This document shows positions 1-5,701 of a stretch of 6,257 nucleotides of DNA, one piece after another. The DNA comes from Phycisphaerae bacterium (GTDB lineage Bacteria > Planctomycetota > Phycisphaerae > Phycisphaerales > SM1A02). Position 1 is the first letter of the stretch; the number at the start of each line of letters is the position of its first letter. The position numbers were made by a program, and so were the translations under genes. Location of the stretch: assembly GCA_018663565.1 (NCBI GenBank), contig JABJQE010000157.1:1-6257 (forward strand), written 5' to 3'. The notes under the pieces were generated by a model that searched no databases, was not told where the DNA came from, and saw nothing but the letters and a program-made list of their open reading frames with translations.

Positions 1-442
1 GTTCAACTTCATCGATTACAAATGGAAGCCAGGCCGTCATGCTGCCACTCGCGTCGATTACAAAGACCACCTCCCTGGCAACACCCATCGATGCTCCTGC
101 AAAGACTGGCGTCGTCGAAGCGGGGACCACCGGGCTCACTGGCCCAGGGCCAACAACGGACCGAGTCTCGACCGCGGCCGCTGGCATTTGGGGCATTGGG
201 ATTGTCGGCGACGCGTCAACCTGCTCAACCGGAGCATCGTGGAGCGGGACAATTGGAGACATCATGGCGACATCGCCGGTTACGACCGGCGATGGTAGGT
301 GTTCATCGATTTGAATAATCGACCAGGTCACCAGGAAGCCAATCGCGATAATGCCAATATGCAACCCGGCCGAAACACCCCACGGTCCAATCGACCGAAG
401 CGGTGTGCTTGATTTCTTTGACGCAGCGGTTCGCGCGGACAA
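1..442 (-). CDS. vWA-domain membrane-anchored protein (3' end off window)
   Basis: This frame is open from the left edge to a TTG codon at 442-440, giving 147 visible residues; the C-terminus lies outside the window. A Shine-Dalgarno GGAGG at 454-450 sits 7 bases before the TTG. No in-frame ATG occurs before residue 60, which is past the membrane segment, so TTG is the best start. The protein has a basic N-terminus (Lys9, Lys10, Arg16), one hydrophobic segment at about residues 23-44, a Pro/Val/Ala/Met-rich linker at about 50-118, and then VVFVIDASGSM. That last stretch is the MIDAS start of a von Willebrand factor A domain (Asp130, Ser132, Ser134), which binds a divalent metal. Inference: a single-pass membrane protein with its vWA domain outside the cytoplasm. 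Such proteins usually act in protein-protein contact or complex assembly, but no partner is visible. It lies downstream of the DoxX-like gene on the same strand, so co-transcription is possible. Fold confident, role unknown. Confidence 0.8.
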   Translation of the reverse strand, partial: MSARTAASKKSSTPLRSIGPWGVSAGLHIGIIAIGFLVTWSIIQIDEHLPSPVVTGDVAMMSPIVPLHDAPVEQVDASPTIPMPQMPAAAVETRSVVGPGPVSPVVPASTTPVFAGASMGVAREVVFVIDASGSMTAWLPFVIDEVE

Positions 443-449
443 GTCGATG

Positions 450-454
450 CCTCC
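450..454 (-). promoter_or_regulatory. Shine-Dalgarno site that sets the TTG start
   Basis: GGAGG on the minus strand lies 7 bases before the TTG at 442-440. It is the only strong ribosome binding site near the start of the vWA frame, and it is the main reason for choosing a non-ATG start there. Confidence 0.65.
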
Positions 455-533
455 GATGCGGAGGATACGCCCCGGAGAGGGACGCTTGCCAGATGACTGC
501 CAAAGAGCAGTGACAATTGGCCACGACTTTGCA

Positions 534-564
534 GGGGTCAGTCCTCGCCTCGGAGCCTGACCCC
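534..564. repeat. Imperfect palindrome, REP-like stem-loop
   Basis: The arms GGGGTCAG (534-541) and CTGACCCC (557-564) are perfect 8-base reverse complements. Inside them, TCC (542-544) pairs with GGA (552-554). The 3' side has two extra bases, GC (555-556), so the element reads as a 13-bp palindrome that has lost two bases in one arm. It starts 7 bases past the stop codon of the DoxX-like gene (572) and ends before the vWA gene. No T-run follows on either strand, so it is not a classic intrinsic terminator. The size, bulge and intergenic position fit a REP-type palindrome, but only one copy is visible, so a repeat family is not shown. It could equally be an mRNA 3' end structure. Confidence 0.5.
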
Positions 565-571
565 CAATTTG

Positions 572-1300
572 CTACTGGTGCGTCGCGGGCGGCATAGCAG
601 CCGGTTTCTTACCCGACCACAAGAACGTATCGACGGCGAGCAATCCCGGCCCCATGCACAGCACGCCAAATGAGAGCACGAACATGGCCAGAACGAAGAA
701 CATCTCTTGAAATGCTGCCCCATCAGCAGCCCAATCAAATGGGTTGCGATCAAACATGCCAGCCCGCTCGATGGTGGTGAACCAGAATGAGGCGCCGAGC
801 ATGACAGCCATCAGAAATGCCCAGAATCGAGTGAGGAACCCTACAAAAATCAAGGCCCCTCCAAGAAGTTGCGACACGGCGGCTCCCCACGCAACGGGTT
901 CTGCCCATCCCTCAAACCCCGCTTCTCGCAGCCCGAGCGTAAGCCGAGCGGCCGCTGGTCGGTTCAGCCCATCGTCTTCAGATGGCTTGGCGTGTTTCGG
1001 CGCAAGCGGGCCGAGCGGGGCAATCGGTGTCGATTCTGCCGACTCGGCTACAGGCTTAGCGGCGGACTCGGCTGGCTTCGCGACGGTCGGATCGGCCTTC
1101 TTCTTGTCTTCAGCCGCATCCTGCACGAAGGCAACAGGAACTGCCACGGCGGCGGTTCCCTCGAGCGAACGGATCTGCTCGGGCGAAAAATGCACTTCTT
1201 GGAAGCAAAGATGCCATCCAGAGAAGAAAAACGCAGCACCAAGGACGATGCGGCACAGCAGCGGTATGAATCGAGTTCCAGCGATGGCGGTACATGACAT
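572..1300 (-). CDS. DoxX-like membrane protein with a long inter-helix insert
   Basis: This is a 242-residue protein. Four hydrophobic segments are visible at about residues 11-29, 135-156, 160-177 and 199-223. Segment 2 (QLLGGALIFVGFLTR) and the GPGLLAVD stretch in segment 4 match the usual DoxX pattern of a Gly/Leu-rich helix ending in Thr-Arg and a GPG-x-x-x-x-D ending. DoxX family members are small four-helix inner-membrane proteins of varied and poorly defined roles, some in quinone-linked oxidation or thiol stress. Typical members are about 130-160 residues. The excess here is mainly a low-complexity Ala/Pro/Lys/Glu/Ser stretch at about residues 60-115 between helices 1 and 2. The start is ATG at 1300, with AAGGA at 1314-1310 as a plausible ribosome binding site 9 bases upstream. 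It is transcribed divergently from the tRNA, and the vWA gene follows on the same strand. Family call confident, function unknown. Confidence 0.83.
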   Translation of the reverse strand: MSCTAIAGTRFIPLLCRIVLGAAFFFSGWHLCFQEVHFSPEQIRSLEGTAAVAVPVAFVQDAAEDKKKADPTVAKPAESAAKPVAESAESTPIAPLGPLAPKHAKPSEDDGLNRPAAARLTLGLREAGFEGWAEPVAWGAAVSQLLGGALIFVGFLTRFWAFLMAVMLGASFWFTTIERAGMFDRNPFDWAADGAAFQEMFFVLAMFVLSFGVLCMGPGLLAVDTFLWSGKKPAAMPPATHQ

Positions 1301-1369
1301 GGTTCAACATCCTTTCAGGAATCACTCGCATGGACGCGAGGTCCTTCAACTATCCTCTAGGGCCACACA

Positions 1370-1451
1370 GCGGGTGTGGCGGAATTGGCAGACGCGCTGG
1401 TTTTAGGTACCAGTGGGGTAACCCGTGGAGGTTCGAGTCCTCTCACCCGCA
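1370..1451 (+). tRNA. trnL: tRNA-Leu (anticodon UAG)
   Basis: This is a complete 82-base class II tRNA. The acceptor stem GCGGGTG (1370-1376) pairs fully with CACCCGC (1444-1450), and the discriminator base is A1451. The anticodon stem CTGGT (1397-1401) pairs with ACCAG (1409-1413) around the loop TTTAGGT, placing TAG at 1404-1406, which reads leucine CUN codons. A long variable arm with a GGG/CCC stem follows, as expected for Leu. The T-arm is GGAGG-TTCGAGT-CCTCT, with one G-U pair. CCA is not encoded, since ATT follows the acceptor stem, so it must be added by the CCA-adding enzyme. The DAHP synthase start codon is only 39 bases downstream with no hairpin between, so one primary transcript may carry both. 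Confidence 0.97.
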
Positions 1452-1490
1452 TTCTATCCCCCTTTCCACTTCTTTCCCGGATTCACTTGC

Positions 1491-2852
1491 ATGACCGATT
1501 GGACAAGCGACTCGTGGCGGGCCAAAACCGCCCGCCATCAGCCGATATACCCTGATTCAACAGCCCTCACTGAGGCAACCAGCGAGCTGGCCGCGATGCC
1601 ACCCCTGGTGACGAGTTGGGAAATTGAATCACTCAAGAAGCAATTGGCCGAGGCTGCCCAGGGGGATCGGTTTCTACTGCAAGGCGGCGACTGCGCCGAG
1701 TCGTTTGGCGAATGCACATCAGCGGTCATCATCAATAAGCTCAAGATCTTGCTTCAAATGTCGCTCGTCCTCGTTCACGGCACACATAAACGCGTTATTC
1801 GAGTTGGGCGATTTGCTGGGCAATATGCCAAGCCTCGCAGCGAGTCGACCGAGACACGCGGCGATCAAACCTGCACCAGTTATTACGGCGACATTGTCAA
1901 CCGACCAGCGTTTGAAACCAAGGCCCGTACGCCCGACCCATGGAGACTGCTTCGTGGGTATGAACGTTCAGCGCTTACGCTCAACTTTATCCGCAGTCTG
2001 ATTGATGGTGGGTTCGCCGACCTGCACCACCCGGAATACTGGCAACTCGACTTTGTTGAACATTCCCCGAAGGCTTCAGAGTTTCACGACATCGTCGAGT
2101 CCATTGGCGCGTCTCTGCGATTCATGGAAACGCTCAGCGGCATTTCAGCGGCAGACATTTCACGTGTCGACTTCTACACCAGCCACGAAGCGCTCTTGCT
2201 GCCATATGAGGCAGCGCTCACGCGGTCAGTGCCACGCCGACCCGGCGCCTACAACCTCTCGACGCACTTCCCATGGATCGGCATGCGAACGGCGGCCACA
2301 GACGAAGCGCACGTTGAATTCTTCCGTGGCATACGAAACCCCATTGGAGTCAAAATTGGTCCGGCTCTTGAACCGAAGGATATGGGCGACTTTCTTGAAC
2401 GATTGATGGACAAACTTCATCCCGACAATGAGCCTGGCCGCCTGACGTTGATCCATCGCTATGGCGCTAGCAAGGTGGCTGACTACCTGCCTGCCCTCAT
2501 CGAAGCCGTCCGCGCCACTGGAAAAAGTGTGCTGTTTGTATGCGACCCCATGCACGGCAACACCCGCAAGACTGAAGCAAACATCAAGACACGCAGTTTC
2601 GAAGACATCTTGTCCGAAGTTGAACAAGCCATTGACATCCACGCTGCCTGCAACTCTCACCTCGGCGGGGTGCACTTCGAACTCACCGGTGAAAATGTGA
2701 CTGAATGTACCGGCGGCGCCCGCGGCCTGACCGACGAAGATCTGAAGGACGGCTACAAGTCACTTGTTGATCCACGGCTCAACTATGAGCAGTCGCTTGA
2801 AATGGCTCTGTCGATTGCTCGCCGGCTAGCGCCGGCGCGGGGGTCGTCATAG
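1491..2852 (+). CDS. Class II 3-deoxy-7-phosphoheptulonate (DAHP) synthase
   Basis: This 453-residue enzyme condenses phosphoenolpyruvate with erythrose 4-phosphate to DAHP, the first step of the shikimate pathway to aromatic amino acids, in the cytoplasm. It is the plant/mycobacterial class II type, unrelated in sequence to AroF/G/H of E. coli. Visible family motifs are WRAKTARHQPIYPD at the N-terminus, GGDCAESF (Cys68), RVGRFAGQYAKPRS (residues 104-117), FYTSHEALLLPYE, CDPMHGNT (His355), HFELTGENVTEC (Glu397) and VDPRLN (Asp427). Cys68, His355, Glu397 and Asp427 match the four metal ligands of the family. The gaps of 42 and 30 residues between the last three equal those in the M. tuberculosis enzyme. 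The frame stays open upstream into the tRNA, but ATG 1491 is the first start beyond it and leads straight into the conserved N-terminus. No strong Shine-Dalgarno is seen. Feedback control cannot be judged from sequence alone. Confidence 0.97.
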   Translation: MTDWTSDSWRAKTARHQPIYPDSTALTEATSELAAMPPLVTSWEIESLKKQLAEAAQGDRFLLQGGDCAESFGECTSAVIINKLKILLQMSLVLVHGTHKRVIRVGRFAGQYAKPRSESTETRGDQTCTSYYGDIVNRPAFETKARTPDPWRLLRGYERSALTLNFIRSLIDGGFADLHHPEYWQLDFVEHSPKASEFHDIVESIGASLRFMETLSGISAADISRVDFYTSHEALLLPYEAALTRSVPRRPGAYNLSTHFPWIGMRTAATDEAHVEFFRGIRNPIGVKIGPALEPKDMGDFLERLMDKLHPDNEPGRLTLIHRYGASKVADYLPALIEAVRATGKSVLFVCDPMHGNTRKTEANIKTRSFEDILSEVEQAIDIHAACNSHLGGVHFELTGENVTECTGGARGLTDEDLKDGYKSLVDPRLNYEQSLEMALSIARRLAPARGSS

Positions 2853-2856
2853 ACCC
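2820..2856 (+). terminator. Tandem GC hairpins at the end of the DAHP synthase gene (weak terminator candidate)
   Basis: Two stem-loops lie back to back. The first has a 7-bp stem, CGCCGGC (2820-2826) with GCCGGCG (2831-2837), around the loop TAGC. The second has a 5-bp stem, GGGTC (2841-2845) with GACCC (2852-2856), and spans the stop codon. Neither is followed by a T-run. They could help end or stabilise the transcript before the 169-bp spacer, but the first lies in the coding region and may only reflect Arg/Ala/Pro codons. Confidence 0.25.
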
Positions 2857-3021
2857 AGTGTCAGCGTTTCTGCTCTCACAGCGAAACTGCCCTGACGGGC
2901 GTCACAATCACGAGGGTGGCTTGGGCGGATCAATGTGCATATCGCCCGATCGCAATGCGAAACCCGATGGGCTTGCGAGGTCCCTCCCGATGGCTCACTC
3001 TCGCCGGTAGAATCCCCACCC

Positions 3022-4290
3022 ATGAGCCGCCCCGTTGCGATTACTGGAATTGGCCCCGTCACAGCCTTCGGCTTGGGGATTGACCCACTTTGGGAAGGGC
3101 TTGAGAACAATGAGACCGGCATCAAGCCGCTCGAGGCCTACGACGCCACGGCGTGGAACTGCCCCTTCGGCGGCGAACTCCCGGCAGATGCCTTTGCGAT
3201 TCGCAAGTTGGTGCCAAAGCACTACCGAAAAGCCACCAAAGTCATGTGCCGCGATATTGAGCTCGCAGTCGGCGGCGCGTTGTTTGCCGTCAACGATGCG
3301 GGACTCACCACTGCTGGCGCCGGTGAGGGCGACCCCACCATCTCACCAGATCGAGTTGGATGCCACATCGGCGCCGGACTGATCTGCCCTGACGTCAATG
3401 AACTCGGCGCCGCCTTTGTCACCAGTTGCGACGACGATATGACCTTCGGCCTTGATCACTGGGGCCGCGAAGGCATGCAGCATCTCACACCACTGTGGCT
3501 GCTCAAGTATTTGCCAAATATGCTCGCCTGCCACGTCACGATCGTGCACGACTGCCAGGGACCGAGCAACACGATTACATGCTGGGAGTCGAGCGCACCG
3601 CTCTCAATGGCCGAGTCCATGCGAGTCATTCAACGCGGAGCTGCGGACGCGTGTCTGACGGGCGGCGTCGAGAGTCGACTCAATGTGCTCGCAACCTTGC
3701 GGCAACAATGTGCTGGCCGCATCGTGCGCGCATCGGCCAGCGATGATCCGGCGACCTTAGTTCGACCCTTCGCTGAGGATGCCGCGGGCACGGTCCTTGG
3801 AGAAGGCGGCGGCATTCTGGTCGTTGAGGCGATCGAACATGCGAGATCGCGCGGCGCCACGATCAAGGCCTTGATCAGCGGACTCGCCTGCACACAGAGC
3901 ATCACAGACAATGTCCTCACCGAAGCATCGGCAGAGTCTATTGCCGACGCCATCACGCTCGCGATGAATCAGGCAGGCCTTTCCGCCAATGACATTGATG
4001 CCATTGTGCCAATGGGGCTTGGCATTCGCGGCATCGATCGGGCTGAACTTGAAGCCCTTCGCATCTCGCTCGGCGAGCGTGGCCACACGCTTCCACGAAT
4101 CCTTCTCACGCCAGCAACTGGCAACTGCTGCGCTGGTCATGGCGCGGTCCAACTTGCCGTTGCCACGCGGGCAATTGAACTCCAACGACTCCCTGGAGAA
4201 GATGCGACGCTCAATCACGTACTTGTTCTCACAGCGAGCCAAGGCGGACAAAATACCGCCACTATTCTCTCGCAGGAGCCAGGCTCATGA
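3022..4290 (+). CDS. Ketosynthase-fold protein lacking the catalytic triad (chain-length-factor-like)
   Basis: This 422-residue thiolase-fold protein resembles FabF/KAS II along its length: VAITGIGPVTAFG at the N-terminus, the GPS nucleophile-elbow region at 180-182 with GAADACLTGG after it, RPFAEDAAGTVLGEGGG (residues 248-264), and a GHGAVQLA stretch near the C-terminus. Aligned without gaps to active ketosynthases from GPS to the GG pair (36 residues in each), the nucleophilic Cys is replaced by Glu189, with Cys187 two residues earlier. The first His (AHGTGT in active enzymes) is Met331, and the second His (GH in KSxxGH) is Asn368. Condensing activity is therefore unlikely. Inactive KS partners of type II polyketide synthases (KS-beta, or chain-length factor) usually carry Gln at the Cys position, so Glu is unusual. 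The start at 3022 leads directly into the conserved N-terminus; an upstream in-frame ATG at 2935 adds unrelated sequence. The stop overlaps the next gene by 4 bases, which suggests the two proteins form a pair. Its role as partner or length factor is inferred. Confidence 0.88.
   Translation: MSRPVAITGIGPVTAFGLGIDPLWEGLENNETGIKPLEAYDATAWNCPFGGELPADAFAIRKLVPKHYRKATKVMCRDIELAVGGALFAVNDAGLTTAGAGEGDPTISPDRVGCHIGAGLICPDVNELGAAFVTSCDDDMTFGLDHWGREGMQHLTPLWLLKYLPNMLACHVTIVHDCQGPSNTITCWESSAPLSMAESMRVIQRGAADACLTGGVESRLNVLATLRQQCAGRIVRASASDDPATLVRPFAEDAAGTVLGEGGGILVVEAIEHARSRGATIKALISGLACTQSITDNVLTEASAESIADAITLAMNQAGLSANDIDAIVPMGLGIRGIDRAELEALRISLGERGHTLPRILLTPATGNCCAGHGAVQLAVATRAIELQRLPGEDATLNHVLVLTASQGGQNTATILSQEPGS
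4274..4278 (+). promoter_or_regulatory. Shine-Dalgarno site inside the upstream gene for the active ketosynthase
   Basis: AGGAG lies within the last codons of the chain-length-factor-like gene, 8 bases before the ATG at 4287. With the ATGA overlap at 4287-4290, it indicates translational coupling of the two ketosynthase genes. Confidence 0.7.
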
Positions 4291-5606
4291 GCGGTCGAAG
4301 AGTTGTCATTACCGGATCAGGTTGGATTACCCCCATGGGTCATGATCTCGACTCGGTCTGGAAACGGCTCGTCGCAGGCGAGACCATGGTCGGACCGATT
4401 GACCGATTTGACGCGGCAACATTCCCAACCTCATTTGCCAATCAAGTACGTGAGTACGACTGGACGAAGTACGTCGAGAATGCAGCCCGCCACGGCCAGC
4501 CCGGCATGCACACTGCGTTTGCACTTGGTGCCGCGCGTCAAGCGTGGGATGCCTCCGGTCTTGGCGACCTGGACGGACTCGACCGCCGCCGCTGCGGTCT
4601 GTACCTCGGCTCGGGCGAAGGCGCACTCGACTTCAATTCGTATCAGAAGTCGACCATAGCCTCGTGGCAGAAAGAACTCGCCAAGATCGATGACGGCGCT
4701 TGGCAAGCTGCTGCTGCCGAGTACATCGACGGGGAGTATGAAGTCGCCCAGGAACCCAACGAACCCATCACGCATATCGCCAGAGAGTTTGGGCTACGCG
4801 GGCCTGCGTTCAATTGCCTCACAGCGTGCGCTGCGAGCACCCAGGCCATCGGTGAGGCCTGCGATATTCTTCGCCGTGGCGATGCCGATGTCATGATCAG
4901 TGGCGGCACGCACACGATGCTGCACGTCCTTGGCATTACCGGCTTCAACCGGCTCACAGCCCTGTCGACCCGCAGCGAAGACCCTGAACACGCCTCGCGA
5001 CCATTCTCTCGCTCACGCGGCGGATTTGTCATGGGCGAGGGCTCTGGCGTCATCGTGCTCGAATCACTTGAACATGCCCAGGCCCGAGGCGCCAACATCC
5101 TTGCTGAAGTCACGGGGTATGGATCAAGCGCCGATGCATACCGCATTACTGACCTTCACCCCGATGGCCGAGGCCCCGCAGCTGCAATGCATGCCGCCAT
5201 GCGGGAAGCCGGCATTGATCCCAGGGGCTGCGATGCTCAGGGTCGCCCCGAGGTGCAGTACATCTCAGCCCACGGCACTGGCACGCAGGAAAACGATTCC
5301 ATCGAAACCAAGTCGGTCAAACTCGTCTTTGGCGACAACGCCCCCAAGATTCCCATGACGAGCATCAAGTCCATGATGGGACACCTCATTTGCGCAGCTG
5401 GCGCGGTGGAACTCATCACTTGCCTGCTCATCATGCGAGATGGTGTCATTCCACCCACCATCAACCTGACTGACCCCGACCCCGACCTCGATCTCGATTA
5501 CGTGCCCAATGTGGCCCGCGAAGCGTCCGTTGACACGTGCCTGAGCAATTCATTCGGATTTGGTGGCCAGAATGACACGGTGGTGGTGCAGCGACCCAGG
5601 TCATGA
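4287..5606 (+). CDS. fabF: Beta-ketoacyl-ACP synthase II-type enzyme with intact triad
   Basis: This 439-residue FabF-like ketosynthase would extend acyl chains on acyl carrier protein by decarboxylative condensation with malonyl-ACP, in the cytoplasm. The active-site set is complete: Cys181 in NCLTACAAS, His329 in SAHGTGTQEND, Lys361 and His366 in KSMMGH. The GFGG loop near the C-terminus (residues 424-427) and the RPFSRSRGGFVMGEGSG segment (238-254) are also typical. The length is slightly above the usual 410-415; the extra residues sit mainly at about 115-160, before the nucleophile elbow, in a Trp/Glu/Asp/Ala-rich stretch. The start overlaps the stop of the triad-less partner gene. The pairing suggests a dedicated KS-alpha/KS-beta type system rather than housekeeping FabF, but a housekeeping or lipid role cannot be excluded because no acyl carrier protein, ketoreductase or dehydratase gene is in view. 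The gene symbol reflects family resemblance only. Confidence 0.93.
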   Translation: MSGRRVVITGSGWITPMGHDLDSVWKRLVAGETMVGPIDRFDAATFPTSFANQVREYDWTKYVENAARHGQPGMHTAFALGAARQAWDASGLGDLDGLDRRRCGLYLGSGEGALDFNSYQKSTIASWQKELAKIDDGAWQAAAAEYIDGEYEVAQEPNEPITHIAREFGLRGPAFNCLTACAASTQAIGEACDILRRGDADVMISGGTHTMLHVLGITGFNRLTALSTRSEDPEHASRPFSRSRGGFVMGEGSGVIVLESLEHAQARGANILAEVTGYGSSADAYRITDLHPDGRGPAAAMHAAMREAGIDPRGCDAQGRPEVQYISAHGTGTQENDSIETKSVKLVFGDNAPKIPMTSIKSMMGHLICAAGAVELITCLLIMRDGVIPPTINLTDPDPDLDLDYVPNVAREASVDTCLSNSFGFGGQNDTVVVQRPRS

Positions 5607-5618
5607 TCGACGTTGCCT

Positions 5619-5640
5619 AGGCCTCAATTTCAGCCTTTTC
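5619..5640 (+). terminator. Weak terminator candidate after the ketosynthase pair
   Basis: AGGC (5619-5622) can pair with GCCT (5633-5636) around a 10-base loop, and a short T-run overlaps and follows (5636-5639). The 4-bp stem is marginal. It is placed 12 bases past the stop of the ketosynthase gene, where an operon end would be expected. Confidence 0.2.
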
Positions 5641-5701
5641 AGCAAGCGTACGCCCACTCGGCAGTAGACTAGGCGGTTGAGTTGGAGAGGAACGAGACGC
5701 G

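Noticed and set aside
22..318. Overlapping plus-strand open frames at the left edge
   Set aside because: They lie opposite the vWA coding frame, whose membrane segment and MIDAS motif are clear; no domain is seen in the plus-strand products.
1310..1317. Small hairpin on the minus strand around the AAGGA ribosome binding site of the DoxX-like gene
   Set aside because: Its stem is only 4 bp with a 3-base loop, too weak to claim regulation.
1351..1356. TATCCT as a -10 box for the tRNA
   Set aside because: The position is plausible, but no -35-like hexamer lies at normal spacing, so it is not listed as a promoter.
744..1406. 220-residue plus-strand open frame antisense to the DoxX-like gene
   Set aside because: It has no recognisable domain, is compositionally a shadow of the opposite strand, and runs into the tRNA.
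1425..1490. Upstream extension of the DAHP synthase frame
   Set aside because: It starts inside the tRNA 3' half, and the added residues do not resemble the family; ATG 1491 fits the conserved N-terminus.
2935..3021. 29-residue N-terminal extension of the chain-length-factor-like protein
   Set aside because: Ketosynthases begin directly with the strand seen after ATG 3022; the extension is Pro/Ser/Cys-rich with no family match.
3757..4251. 164-residue minus-strand open frame inside the triad-less ketosynthase gene
   Set aside because: It is a shadow of a well-supported coding frame, with no motif or ribosome binding site.
4643..5146. 167-residue minus-strand open frame inside the active ketosynthase gene
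   Set aside because: It is a coding shadow; the Ser/Pro/Arg-rich product reflects the complementary codons.
5470..5477. Second occurrence of CTGACCCC, as in the REP-like palindrome
   Set aside because: It lies in the ketosynthase coding sequence (Thr-Asp-Pro codons) and has no matching inverted arm, so it is chance.
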